DNA of 64,000 nucleotides, from NCBI RefSeq assembly GCF_017894385.1, contig NZ_CP059560.1:2976001-3040000 (forward strand), in the 5' to 3' direction. The notes beneath the pieces were generated by a model. The model made no database searches and was not told the origin of the DNA. It saw nothing but the letters and a program-made list of their open reading frames with translations. The DNA comes from Aromatoleum petrolei (GTDB taxonomy: Bacteria; Pseudomonadota; Gammaproteobacteria; Burkholderiales; Rhodocyclaceae). The position numbers and the translations under genes were made by a program. This document shows, in pieces, positions 26,296 to 35,126 of the stretch. Numbering within the stretch: position 1 is the first letter of the stretch; each line of letters starts with the position of its first letter.

Positions 26296-27536
26296 AGTCT
26301 GGCAATCCGGGGGGCGGCAATGAGCGCGAAATAGGCGACGCCAATGATTGTGATGACGCCGCCCAATCCGGTAAGCGCGGCAGCGATTATTGCGCCAGGC
26401 TCGGCCGCCGTCGAGCTGAATGCCGTCTTGCGAGGCGCGCCGAGAATGCCGCTCCATGCAAGTCCGCAGATCAGCGTCGTTATTCCGAAAACGTAGATCG
26501 CGAGGGGCTTACGCGTGGGCGTAGCAGGTTCGCGAGCGTTGTGCGCCGGCGACAGGCGTGCGAAGACTGCAGCCATCTGGGCGAGCGTAAAAGCGCCAAT
26601 TGTACCGTGATAGTGGGCTGGAATCAGGGTCGTCTGGCTTTCAATGGCAGTGCCGGCAACAATGCCCACGCAATAAAGGCCGAGTGATGCCGTAAAGCCG
26701 TCGGCGCGACGGGCGCCTGGCTGGCATGCCAGGAGCAGGCCGAAGATCAGTGGGGCCGGCCAGTTCGTCCAGCGCATGATCTCGGTGTGAAGGCCGTGCA
26801 GATTGTCGTGATCTGCTCCGGCCAGGAGGAGCGCAGGGGCAATCGAAGCAGGCAGGGATGCTGCGGCGAACAATGCCACCGTAAGCCATGCAGGTGGACT
26901 ATCAGCACCGATCCTCTGGATCAGCCTCAGCCAGATTGCCATCATCAGCGTCACGAAACCGAATTGCAGGATGTGTCCCGCGCCCCAGAGAGCGTCCACC
27001 AGGCTCATTTTCAGTGGAAATGCGAGCAGCATGTATGCTGCGGCCATGATGAAGGGCAGGCGGGCTATGGCGAAGCCGATTTCTGCGGTATCCCGGGGGC
27101 GAGTAAGCGACATGCCGGCGGTCAACAGCGTCGTCAGCGCAAAAAGTGCCAACGATCCCAAGAACAAAGGGTGGTCGACGTAGGGAATGTAATTGGCGAG
27201 GATAGGTGAGCCGGGAGAGAGAAGGCCCGTCGTGACAACCCCAAGAGCCCCGGCGATGCCGCCCAGATTAAGCGCCGCGGCAACTCTTTGACGACGTGTC
27301 CCGAGGCGTTCGGTCCACAGAGCGCTCGCCATAGCGAAATACCACAGCAAGGTTGCGAGGTTTACATGTACCACGAGGGCGCGGGGAAAACTGTCCGGGG
27401 GTATGAACGAGGTAAGGACTGGGGTGCGGGCGAGCACGAGGGCGGCAGCCGCTATCGACGACAGCCCCAGTGACATTGTTGCGGCAAGAAGCCAGCGCTG
27501 AGAGACAAGCGTGGGGCGGGGGGGCGCCAGCGGCAT
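26220..27536 (-). CDS. Heme-copper-oxidase subunit I-like membrane protein
   Basis: 438 aa with about twelve hydrophobic helices. Histidines fall where subunit I ligands are expected: HVNLATLLWYF (first low-spin heme ligand), GHILQFGF (possible Cu ligand), HTEIMRWTNWP and AHYHGTIGAFTLAQ (like the HxH pair of COX1). A complete CuB triad, especially the HH pair, is not obvious, and there are no partner subunits II or III nearby. It could be a small membrane b-type electron-transfer protein or an atypical oxidase/NO reductase relative. The start overlaps the ccsA stop (ATGA). Confidence 0.75.
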   Translation of the reverse strand: MPLAPPRPTLVSQRWLLAATMSLGLSSIAAAALVLARTPVLTSFIPPDSFPRALVVHVNLATLLWYFAMASALWTERLGTRRQRVAAALNLGGIAGALGVVTTGLLSPGSPILANYIPYVDHPLFLGSLALFALTTLLTAGMSLTRPRDTAEIGFAIARLPFIMAAAYMLLAFPLKMSLVDALWGAGHILQFGFVTLMMAIWLRLIQRIGADSPPAWLTVALFAAASLPASIAPALLLAGADHDNLHGLHTEIMRWTNWPAPLIFGLLLACQPGARRADGFTASLGLYCVGIVAGTAIESQTTLIPAHYHGTIGAFTLAQMAAVFARLSPAHNAREPATPTRKPLAIYVFGITTLICGLAWSGILGAPRKTAFSSTAAEPGAIIAAALTGLGGVITIIGVAYFALIAAPRIARLCNPRITPTSPHSNSTPAATFAAAR

Positions 27537-28348
27537 CACACTGCTCCCTGGTGCGGGGTGGCGGAGATGAAGGGTACGCCAAAGAACGTCAGAAATGCGG
27601 TGACAAACACGGCGAGAACCAGGCCTGCGTGTACCGGGGGCGAGAGCCGATAGGCGAGCCGGGCGTGAATGGTGAACGCGACCGTTAGCCAGGTGATGAA
27701 GGCCCAAGTTTCGAGCGGATCCCATGCCCAATAGCGGCCCCACGCGTCCTGAGCCCAGATTGCACCGGCAATAAGCATCAGGGTGTGGAAAATGAGCCCG
27801 ATTGCCATGCAGCGGAACGCAAGCTCGTCGAGTTGAGCGCTGTTCGGAAGCTGTGCCAGACGTTGCCGTCCGAGTCCCGCGTGGCGCATGAGGATCACGC
27901 ACGACAGCCCAACTGCCACCAGCACGGCGCCGAGGAAGACTTTGCCGAGTCCAATATGGATATACAGCCAAGGCGTGTTGTAAGTGGGAGGGTAGTGCCC
28001 CTCTCCGGGGTGAGCAACCATCAACCAGCCTAGCATGATGAACATCAGCGGCATCACGACTGCGGCCGTGGCACGAATGCGGGGGATGCGCCAGTAGGCA
28101 AGGGTGTAGGCGGTCATCAGGCTCCACACATTCGAGCACAGGATCTCGAACATCGTGATGAAGGGGCCGTGACCAAGGCGTTCCCACCGCAGTGCGATTG
28201 ATGTCGACTGAAGCGCAAGTCCGGCAAGCATGAACACCAGCACCGAACGTTCAGGTCGTTTGCCCAGAACGACGCCAACGACGGCGACGACGCCGGCGAG
28301 CACATAGGCCGTTACTGCGGCCCACAGGATCTGCAGTTCTTGTTCCAT
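27536..28348 (-). CDS. ccsA: CcsA/ResC, System II cytochrome c heme-transport protein
   Basis: 270 aa, about eight hydrophobic segments with the WWD-type motif GRYWAWDPLETWAFITW. Histidines flank it (YIHIGLGKVFLG, IFHTLMLIAGAIWAQ and TIHARLAY), as in CcsA/ResC. With ResB it forms the System II cytochrome c synthetase that exports heme and attaches it at CxxCH. It lies 1 nt from the resB stop and overlaps the heme-copper-like gene. This second maturation system co-exists with the full ccm operon 18 kb away. Confidence 0.92.
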   Translation of the reverse strand: MEQELQILWAAVTAYVLAGVVAVVGVVLGKRPERSVLVFMLAGLALQSTSIALRWERLGHGPFITMFEILCSNVWSLMTAYTLAYWRIPRIRATAAVVMPLMFIMLGWLMVAHPGEGHYPPTYNTPWLYIHIGLGKVFLGAVLVAVGLSCVILMRHAGLGRQRLAQLPNSAQLDELAFRCMAIGLIFHTLMLIAGAIWAQDAWGRYWAWDPLETWAFITWLTVAFTIHARLAYRLSPPVHAGLVLAVFVTAFLTFFGVPFISATPHQGAV

Positions 28349-28349
28349 T

Positions 28350-29408
28350 TCAAGCGTCCCACGGCCTGGCCGCGAACTTCTTCCAAAAATGTGTCGACAG
28401 ACTCAACACCGCCACTGCGCAGGCCGAAAGAAGCCAAGGCAAAGTCCAGTCGTAGAACACTCGGTACCCCATCCAACTTCGCAGCCCTTCGAATTGAAGT
28501 ACGCCTTCGCTGGTCTGCAGCAATTCTCCCGGCCTCATTTCGTGGCGGTCGCGGCCAATTCGGACAACAAGCTTGTATCGCTCGGGCAGGCGAAAGCTGG
28601 TGTGCTGGGCTGGGTCGAGGAGTATTTCGTCGATGTCGAGCATCACCCAGATCGACAGCCCGCTGCCGGGAGGGGCCCATTCGGCAGCCTGGCTGTATTC
28701 CTTGAGAGGATAGGGCGGGAGCTGCACCGAGCCACGCAGTTCGGTCCCCTCAGCGCTGCGCCACCGAAATGTCGGTGCGAAGCCCTTATTGAACGTCGTG
28801 TAGAAGCGATATCCCGACAAGATCAGAGGTTCCTGATCGCCGATCCGTGATTCATGCCAGCGGCCGTCCGGACCAACCCACGCCACTTCATTGAGTGTCG
28901 CGCCGCGTTGGAGGCCCGGTGCATAATCGATGCGAAAGCCACGATTCACGAAACGTATGCGCGAGAACTCCCCTGCGTGCATCGGCCCGTGCTCAGACTC
29001 GGAGAGCACACCGTCGAACGGTACGCCTTCGGTGACTCCGACGTAGCCGTTCAGGTAGGTCAGCCGGCCTGCGGCAACGAGAAGCAGCAGGGCCACGAGA
29101 GCCAGATGGAAGACCAGCAATGCGGTTTGACGCCGGAACACGACATTGGTCAGCACTGCCGCCAGCAAATTGAGCGAGAGCAATATAAGTGGGATGACCA
29201 ACGGCCAGGTGCGGGCGCCTTCCCACAGGTAGGCAAACGCAATCCCGAATCCGAGGAGCGCGATCAATATCAGGGTCAGCCGTAACGAAGCGAGCGAGCG
29301 CAGCGCGCTCGCGACCGTCGAATGTCCTTTCTGCGCTTTCGTGTGGTCGGCCCAAGCCTGTTCGGCGTTGCGTTGCGTTCCCTTGTCCTCCTTAACAGTG
29401 CAGACCAT
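28350..29408 (-). CDS. resB: ResB/CcsB, System II cytochrome c synthetase subunit
   Basis: 352 aa. Early transmembrane helices (about residues 40-120, LRLTLILIALLGFGIAFAYLWEGARTW...), a large periplasmic region and a final helix (LPWLLSACAVAVLSL). The motif SGYRFYTTFNKGFAPTFRW and the ending SWMGYRVFYDWTLPW fit ResB. The partner CcsA follows directly. It is shorter than some ResB proteins but has the expected topology. It presumably serves the multiheme cytochromes of this cluster. Confidence 0.88.
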   Translation of the reverse strand: MVCTVKEDKGTQRNAEQAWADHTKAQKGHSTVASALRSLASLRLTLILIALLGFGIAFAYLWEGARTWPLVIPLILLSLNLLAAVLTNVVFRRQTALLVFHLALVALLLLVAAGRLTYLNGYVGVTEGVPFDGVLSESEHGPMHAGEFSRIRFVNRGFRIDYAPGLQRGATLNEVAWVGPDGRWHESRIGDQEPLILSGYRFYTTFNKGFAPTFRWRSAEGTELRGSVQLPPYPLKEYSQAAEWAPPGSGLSIWVMLDIDEILLDPAQHTSFRLPERYKLVVRIGRDRHEMRPGELLQTSEGVLQFEGLRSWMGYRVFYDWTLPWLLSACAVAVLSLSTHFWKKFAARPWDA

Positions 29409-29426
29409 CTTGTCGCCGGCCCCCCA

Positions 29427-30527
29427 TCATTCGGCGTCGGCCTTTGCTCCGCCCAGGTACTGGAAGATCGTCACGCGGCCATTGAACGTATCTGCAACGA
29501 AGACGCGGTTGAAGGAGTCGACCCAAACCCCGGCTGGAAGGTAGAAATTACCCGTTCCCTGGCCGACACCGCCAATCGGCATCAGAAACTCCCCCGCTTC
29601 ATTGAAGATCAGCAAATTGTCGTAATATGACTCGACGACATAGATATTGTTCTCGCTGTCGACGCCGACGCCCTTCGGTCGAACGAGATTGCCGTAGTAA
29701 AGACCGCGCTTGCCGATGACTTGCGGCTTTCCGTCACCCTCGAGCGGAATGATCTGCACGCGGCTGTTCATCGTGTCTGTCACGTAAAGCTTGCCCTGCC
29801 CAAGTGCGAGGTGTGTAGGGAAGTTGAATTCGCCTGGAGCCTCGCCACGCTCGCCGATGATCCTTTCCAGTCGCCCATCGGCGCCGAAAACCTTGATGTC
29901 GTGTGCGTAGGTGTCAGCCACGTAGAGCAGACCGGTGGCCGCGTCGCGGGCGACTCCCGTGGGGCGCTGCAACACGCCTGCACCGATGGGCGGCAGCGGA
30001 TTTCCCTGCGCATCGAGATGTGCGACGAGCTGAAGTTCTGCATCGGCAACCCAGATTCCGCCGCCGTCGGCGAGCGCGACGCCAATCGGGGCGACGAATC
30101 GACGCAAGCCTACGGCATACTCCCATATTTTGAGTTCGCCGGCGGGCTTGTCGAAGACGAGGACGGCGGCACGGCTGACGTCGGTGACAAAGATTCGCTC
30201 GCTTCCATCTGCAATCACAGCCTGTGGCCGCTGCAGCACGTTCGGCTTTTCCTCGTCGAAAAGCCCGACGACCCAGGCGAGGAAACGTACAATCCCTTTC
30301 GAGTCGTCTTCGCGGACAAAATTTTCCTCGCCGGTAAGCTGGCCTGCGAATTGGTACCGGGGCACTTCCGGTTCGGCCGGCCACATGAGCCGCTTGCCTT
30401 CCGGAGCATCGAGCAGGCCGTAATGCAGGCGCGCCGGGGCAGACTGGGTTGCGCATCCCGCCAGCGTGAGGGCGAGGGCGACCGTCAGCCACGAGAGGAC
30501 GGACGACGCGAAATTCTTCAAGATCAT
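29427..30527 (-). CDS. NHL-repeat beta-propeller lipoprotein
   Basis: 366 aa with a lipobox (LTLAGC near residue 24). Six NHL-type repeats are visible, for example PTGVARDAATGLLYVADTYAHDIKVFGADGRL, FPTHLALGQGKLYVTDTMNSRVQI and LPAGVWVDSFNRVFVADTFNGRVTIFQYL. Such propellers, lipid-anchored here, are recurrent partners of extracellular cytochrome genes in Geobacter. It is coupled to the NHL-like gene upstream (overlap at 30524-30527) and precedes resB. Likely localisation is the outer membrane, inner or outer face. Confidence 0.88.
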   Translation of the reverse strand: MILKNFASSVLSWLTVALALTLAGCATQSAPARLHYGLLDAPEGKRLMWPAEPEVPRYQFAGQLTGEENFVREDDSKGIVRFLAWVVGLFDEEKPNVLQRPQAVIADGSERIFVTDVSRAAVLVFDKPAGELKIWEYAVGLRRFVAPIGVALADGGGIWVADAELQLVAHLDAQGNPLPPIGAGVLQRPTGVARDAATGLLYVADTYAHDIKVFGADGRLERIIGERGEAPGEFNFPTHLALGQGKLYVTDTMNSRVQIIPLEGDGKPQVIGKRGLYYGNLVRPKGVGVDSENNIYVVESYYDNLLIFNEAGEFLMPIGGVGQGTGNFYLPAGVWVDSFNRVFVADTFNGRVTIFQYLGGAKADAE

Positions 30528-31468
30528 CTCCGTGAGGGCGGGGTGATGCCGAATACTCCAACTCTCCCCGAAGCGGCGTCTGCGATGTACGCGTTGTATA
30601 CATCGATCGAGATCGCCGTAATGTCTACCAGCCCAAGCTGTGCGGGTTTCAGGACTGCTAGCAGTTGTCCGTGATCGAAGATCTTGAGGCTTCGATCGCC
30701 GCGGTCCACCACCCATGTGCGGTCATGTACGTCGAGCGCGATGTCCGCCGGGTTCAATAGTTCGCCCTCCCCGAACTTGCCGATCACGGATCCTTCGCGG
30801 TCGAAGTCGAGGATGCAGCGGCAGCGCGGGTCGACTCCGACGACACGTGCACGATTGGCAGCGAGAAGCGTTGCGCCGGCTAGTTCGTCCGGAAATCCGT
30901 CGCCTCGTCCGACGAGCGGCTCGCTCTTTCGCCCCGATGGATGAAAGGCAAACACGCCACCGGCTGCATCGGATATCCACGGCCTGTTGAGGGTCGGTTC
31001 AATCACAATGTCAGCGGGTTGGAGAATCTCATATTTTGCGCTGAACGTGGCGATCGGACGGCCGTCACGGGTAAGGCGGGCGACCTCGCCGCGATCGGGG
31101 CGGAGCACGTACACACTGCCATCGCTGCCGACCTTGATGCGAACTCCCGGCGAAGGCGGTATCTCGCGTAGCGGCGTGATCGACTGAGTGACTGTGTCGA
31201 TGCGTAACAGCAATCGCTGGCCGCTGTCCGCGATGTAGAGATCGGGACCGTTTGCCGCCAGAGCTGATGGCTGCAGCAGTTTCAGATAAGGCCCGGTCGG
31301 GGCGCGTCCTGGAACCGGTGATGCCGGTGTCGAGAAGCCGCCGACAATCATCCGGTTGGGCGACAGGAAAGTGGGGGCGTGTTCGATGGCTGAAGCATCG
31401 GAGCCCGTATCGGCTCCGGCAATCTGAGCCAAGGCAAGAAGCACGCTGCCGGCTAGGTTACGCCACAT
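30524..31468 (-). CDS. Secreted NHL-like beta-propeller protein
   Basis: 314 aa with an N-terminal signal peptide (MWRNLAGSVLLALAQIAGA). Repeats resemble NHL units but are more diverged: LLQPSALAANGPDLYIADSGQRLLLRID, ILQPADIVIEPTLNRPWISDAAGGVFAF, LLNPADIALDVHDRTWVVDRGDRSLKIFD and GLVDITAISIDVYNAYIADAASGRVGVF. It starts 7 nt after the triheme gene and overlaps the next NHL lipoprotein gene. No lipobox is evident, so it may be soluble in the periplasm or exported. It may pair with its neighbour as a scaffold for cytochrome assembly. Confidence 0.83.
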   Translation of the reverse strand: MWRNLAGSVLLALAQIAGADTGSDASAIEHAPTFLSPNRMIVGGFSTPASPVPGRAPTGPYLKLLQPSALAANGPDLYIADSGQRLLLRIDTVTQSITPLREIPPSPGVRIKVGSDGSVYVLRPDRGEVARLTRDGRPIATFSAKYEILQPADIVIEPTLNRPWISDAAGGVFAFHPSGRKSEPLVGRGDGFPDELAGATLLAANRARVVGVDPRCRCILDFDREGSVIGKFGEGELLNPADIALDVHDRTWVVDRGDRSLKIFDHGQLLAVLKPAQLGLVDITAISIDVYNAYIADAASGRVGVFGITPPSRR

Positions 31469-31475
31469 ATCGAGT

Positions 31476-31871
31476 TCACCAACGTCCGGGGCCGAGTGTT
31501 TCGTGCCCGCCGAAAATGCCGGGTGGCAGGCCTGCCTTCCCGGAATGACACAAGTCACAGTTCTCGACCGACCATGCGGTTTCGCCGTCATGGCATGCGC
31601 CACAGAAGCGGCCGTCGATGATGTCGGTCATCTTGATCTGATTCGCGCCTGCTCGCATCTTGAAGCCGAGTTCTGCGTGACATACCTTGCAGCGAAACCG
31701 TATGCGGTGGAACCAGTGAGGAAAGATCACCGGTCGCATGCCGGCAGATTCGGCTGCTCGATTGATAACGACGTCAGCATACTCTGCTGTCGCGGGTGGT
31801 GCTGCAAAAAAAGACGAAATGCACAGCGAAACGGCGCAGATGTGCCATGGCGGCAGGTATCGCGTGCTCAT
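31476..31871 (-). CDS. Periplasmic triheme c-type cytochrome (c7-like), second copy of the shorter type
   Basis: 131 aa. Signal peptide, then CKVCH, CGACH and CDLCH. The block GMRPVIFPHWFHRIRFRCKVCH is nearly identical to that of 24819-25250 (GMRPAIFPHWFHRIRFRCKVCH). The C-terminal HET repeats the HES of that paralogue and may supply the sixth histidine ligand. It overlaps the longer triheme gene by 4 nt, as in the other pair. Probably a periplasmic carrier feeding the outer-membrane conduit. Confidence 0.91.
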   Translation of the reverse strand: MSTRYLPPWHICAVSLCISSFFAAPPATAEYADVVINRAAESAGMRPVIFPHWFHRIRFRCKVCHAELGFKMRAGANQIKMTDIIDGRFCGACHDGETAWSVENCDLCHSGKAGLPPGIFGGHETLGPGRW

Positions 31872-32524
31872 CGGGCCTTGCCCTCGGTCTTGCCTGCGGA
31901 AGGGCGTGTGCTCGGCGTGGGCGCGGGCTCGAAGGGCGGAGTGGGGCTAGGCTTCGCGGCGGCTTCGCGTTCGAGTTCGGCCAGAGCGTCGGAGCGCTTG
32001 ACGCTGTGGCAGCGGGCGCATTCGGTCAGGGGAAACGCCACCGCCCCGTGGCAGACGCCGCATTGCTCGCCTTGCAGGATCAGAAACATGCTGATTTTCG
32101 TCGCGCCCCGCTGCTTTTTGAAAAGATGGTCGTGGCAGTTCGTGCAGTCCAGCCACTCGTTATGCACGCTGTGCGGAAAGCGGACGACCGGCATGCCCCC
32201 GTTGAGGTTCAGCAGCACATCCTTGTCGTATTTTTCGCCGTTCAGCGGATGACGCAGGCTCGATCTCGGGTTGATCTGGCCGTCCCGTAAGGCGCGGACC
32301 CAGCGCACCTGGTTGCCCGCGTTGTCCGGCGCGAGGGGCGACAGCGCGTCAGCAGGCTGCTGCAGCACCTTTACAGCTGGGCCGCCGGGGTCGCGAAGCC
32401 CATCCTTGGCGAGTGGTAGCCATGAGCGGTCATCGGCTCCCGCGGGAAGTGTGGGGAAGATCAAGAGCAGGCACAGGCAGCAGACTAAATGTCTCAGTGA
32501 AGTGCCTCGTAGGCGAGCAGACAT
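31868..32524 (-). CDS. Periplasmic triheme c-type cytochrome (c7-like), second copy of the longer type
   Basis: 218 aa from the ATG at 32524, which gives a normal signal peptide (MSARLRGTSLRHLVCCLCLLL...GADD). Three heme motifs CTNCH, CGVCH and CARCH. Paralogous to 24166-24822 (compare VRFPHSVHNEWLDCTNCH with VYPHKQHTEWLDCSNCH), but this copy adds a proline/lysine-rich C-terminal tail. The tail (KPSPTPPFEPAPTPSTRPSAG) looks disordered and could tether it to another protein. It lies 108 nt from the outer-membrane barrel gene. Confidence 0.9.
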   Translation of the reverse strand: MSARLRGTSLRHLVCCLCLLLIFPTLPAGADDRSWLPLAKDGLRDPGGPAVKVLQQPADALSPLAPDNAGNQVRWVRALRDGQINPRSSLRHPLNGEKYDKDVLLNLNGGMPVVRFPHSVHNEWLDCTNCHDHLFKKQRGATKISMFLILQGEQCGVCHGAVAFPLTECARCHSVKRSDALAELEREAAAKPSPTPPFEPAPTPSTRPSAGKTEGKAR

Positions 32525-32632
32525 ATGGGCGGTGCAACCGGTTCGGGCGGATCGCTCCGAGAGATTATCGGATTTAGTCGCCCGGCAGGGCGGAAGGTTG
32601 CACCCGGCAACACAGCGCAAGGCCGATCTGCG

Positions 32633-35110
32633 TTAGAACGAGCCGAACTCTCGGCTTACCCGGAAGAAAACCAGCTGGTTACGGCGCCCTTCAATTTCGG
32701 CAATACGATACTGCAGTTCCGTGTCGAGGCGGCCGATGCGATAGTAAAGTCTCTGATCGAGGTCTAGCGTGGCGCGGTCTTGTTGGCGCAGGGCGTTTGG
32801 ATTTCCGAATCGTCGCGAGTCGTCACGGTTTGTGTTCGCGCGGAAATCGAGTCTATAGCGCAAGCCGCGAAGCCCGAGTGCCCGACGGTGACTGTAACCC
32901 ACGCCTCCCGCGAGACTGGTATTGCCAGTGCGCGACGTATCGTCGCGGATGAGGGGGCGCCCAAACTCGTCGATGAGCACCACTGGTTGATCGTTCTCGG
33001 ACTCCTGGCGCGTCCACTGCCAAGTCAGGTTCGAATCGACTTCCGAGTATTGATTGATACGCCAATTGCCGGTGAGCTGGACGTTGAGCATCTGGAAGGA
33101 CGATGTCGTGTCGCCCGTGGTGCGGCTGTCCGAGGCGCTTGCGCTGAGGTATCCCGTGAGAGTCTCTCCGGAATTTGCCTGTATGCCGATGCTGGCGCCA
33201 TGGCTAAGCGTGGTGGCGCTCGATGAGCCGATGCCCGTCGAGCGCGAACTCGATACAGACTGGTTCACGCTGCCGCTCAGGGTCGTTTGCTCACTCGTCT
33301 GCCATGTGCGCATCAGCGAGTGTCCGACCGATCCATTGAGCGAACGGAATGAGTCCCCCTCGCCGGATGTTGCATTCGACACCGACGCGGATGTAAACCA
33401 CGTGTAATCATAGTAGCCGAAGCGGAGTGGGTCACCGCTATAGCTCAAGCCCAGAGATTGGTTCGATGTGAGCTTATTGTCGTTGTCTGCGCTCAACCCG
33501 GCCGAGCCGAACACGTTTAGATTGCGGCTGGCTTGGTAATTCAGGCTTGCTGCACCTCCGATCGTGCGATTCTCGAAAGTCGTTCCTCCGACCGTGTTGT
33601 TTGTCTGGAAATAGCGCAGGTTTGCAGAGCCCCGCCACTTCGACTCCGACGGCGTCCAGTTTCCATAGCTGAATACTTGCAGGCTCTGCGTCGTCGCGGA
33701 ATCGGTGTCCAGGTCGAACTGTTGGCCGGTTAGGCTCGCATTCGTGCTCAACGACAACTCATCGCTGTAGGTGAAGCCATGATTTGCGCCGAGGAAATAG
33801 CTTCGCCCAGTCTGTTCGGCTGCCTGGTTCCTCGAGAAGTCTCCGGTCAAGTTGATGGAATGTCGCTCCAGCGAATTGGAGAAATTGCCGAACACGCGGT
33901 CTACGACGTCTGAGCCGAAGTCGCCGGTGAGTTCGCTGCGGTCATAGCCTGCCGAGCTCGACCACCGCCCTGTCTGGGGCCGGTAATCCTGTCGCAGTGA
34001 GAGGCGTTTCTGCTGGATATTCGAGTCCGAGAAGGAACCTTCGCTTCGGCTGTCGGATAAGGTGAGCGAGGCCGAAAATGGAAAGCGGCTTTGCGGAAAG
34101 AGCTGGAGCGTTCCGCTCCCGGTGACAGAGGTGCCTACCAAATTGCTGGACGATACATCGCCGGATTCCTGAGACCGAATCGAGGTAAGTGCGAAATCGC
34201 CCGAAACGAGCGCGATGTAGGGTTTCCAGATGTAGGAATTGGCGCGTAGCCGGCCTTCGTACACCTGGCTTGACGAACCCGACGAGGTGTCCGAAGTGCT
34301 GCGGCGCAAACCGACCGACACGATTCCCCCCCAGCGTATCGGGGCTGCGCCCCAGCGCTTCTGGGAAGGGGAGGGCAGATTCGAAGTGGGCGAGCTCCTG
34401 CTGCGGGACGGAACGGGCAGGTCCGCCACCGTTGACTCGATTGTCGATTCTTCGGCGGGCAGAAACTCCTCATCGCCGACCACCTTGGCATCCGTGCCCG
34501 AGCTTTGAGTGCTCGATGCCGTGTCAGTGGCTGCCAGCTTCGGCAATGTGGCAGGTTCAGCGGAGGTTCTGGTCGCGTTCTCCGGCTTGCGCGATGCCTC
34601 GACGAGGGCGTCACGTGATCTGGAATCTGCACTTGCCGAACGTCGAACGGGAATTGGGGCGTCGTCGTCGTTACCCGGCTTGTCGCTGGGGGTCGGTCGT
34701 TCGGGCGGCGGAACGGGCGCCGAAGTCTTTCGATCTGCTGACGAGTCGCGACTGACTGCTGCCGGTTTGGCCGCGGAGAGGCCGGGTAACTGATATGTCC
34801 AGTTCAGCGCCAGTGGGGTTTGCTCTGGTGCCGCAGGGGCGATGTCAATGTTCCCGGATGCCGTGGGCGGAACTTCGCCCCCCGATTCGCGGGATTGATG
34901 CAGGCTTGCAAGTACCGTCGCGAGGCGCAGGCGCGGTTGGGGCGACGCGTCGGCCGCTTGTGGGGCGGATGTGGCGAAGGCCGGCATTGTCGCCAAGCCC
35001 AGCAGCATACCTCCGCATATGGGCGTAATGGGGCCGTGGCAGGCCGACACGAGCCTGCGTGTCATGTCGGCTGCCGATTTGCTCGCTCGCACAAGCGCAA
35101 AACGGGACAT
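32633..35110 (-). CDS. Outer-membrane beta-barrel protein, candidate conduit porin
   Basis: 825 aa. Signal peptide (hydrophobic stretch CGGMLLGLATMPAFATS), then about 200 residues of Pro/Ser/Ala/Thr-rich, probably disordered sequence. From about residue 250 to the end there are many alternating amphipathic strands rich in Ser, Gly, Tyr and Arg, ending in F (SREFGSF), the usual barrel-insertion signal. There is no CxxCH. It has no CxxC in the mature part, unlike MtrB-type porins. Position among triheme cytochromes, PpiC and NHL genes suggests an electron or filament conduit. Start uncertain (35110 or 35065). Confidence 0.82.
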   Translation of the reverse strand: MSRFALVRASKSAADMTRRLVSACHGPITPICGGMLLGLATMPAFATSAPQAADASPQPRLRLATVLASLHQSRESGGEVPPTASGNIDIAPAAPEQTPLALNWTYQLPGLSAAKPAAVSRDSSADRKTSAPVPPPERPTPSDKPGNDDDAPIPVRRSASADSRSRDALVEASRKPENATRTSAEPATLPKLAATDTASSTQSSGTDAKVVGDEEFLPAEESTIESTVADLPVPSRSRSSPTSNLPSPSQKRWGAAPIRWGGIVSVGLRRSTSDTSSGSSSQVYEGRLRANSYIWKPYIALVSGDFALTSIRSQESGDVSSSNLVGTSVTGSGTLQLFPQSRFPFSASLTLSDSRSEGSFSDSNIQQKRLSLRQDYRPQTGRWSSSAGYDRSELTGDFGSDVVDRVFGNFSNSLERHSINLTGDFSRNQAAEQTGRSYFLGANHGFTYSDELSLSTNASLTGQQFDLDTDSATTQSLQVFSYGNWTPSESKWRGSANLRYFQTNNTVGGTTFENRTIGGAASLNYQASRNLNVFGSAGLSADNDNKLTSNQSLGLSYSGDPLRFGYYDYTWFTSASVSNATSGEGDSFRSLNGSVGHSLMRTWQTSEQTTLSGSVNQSVSSSRSTGIGSSSATTLSHGASIGIQANSGETLTGYLSASASDSRTTGDTTSSFQMLNVQLTGNWRINQYSEVDSNLTWQWTRQESENDQPVVLIDEFGRPLIRDDTSRTGNTSLAGGVGYSHRRALGLRGLRYRLDFRANTNRDDSRRFGNPNALRQQDRATLDLDQRLYYRIGRLDTELQYRIAEIEGRRNQLVFFRVSREFGSF

Positions 35111-35126
35111 TCGTGGTGCGGGTGGC

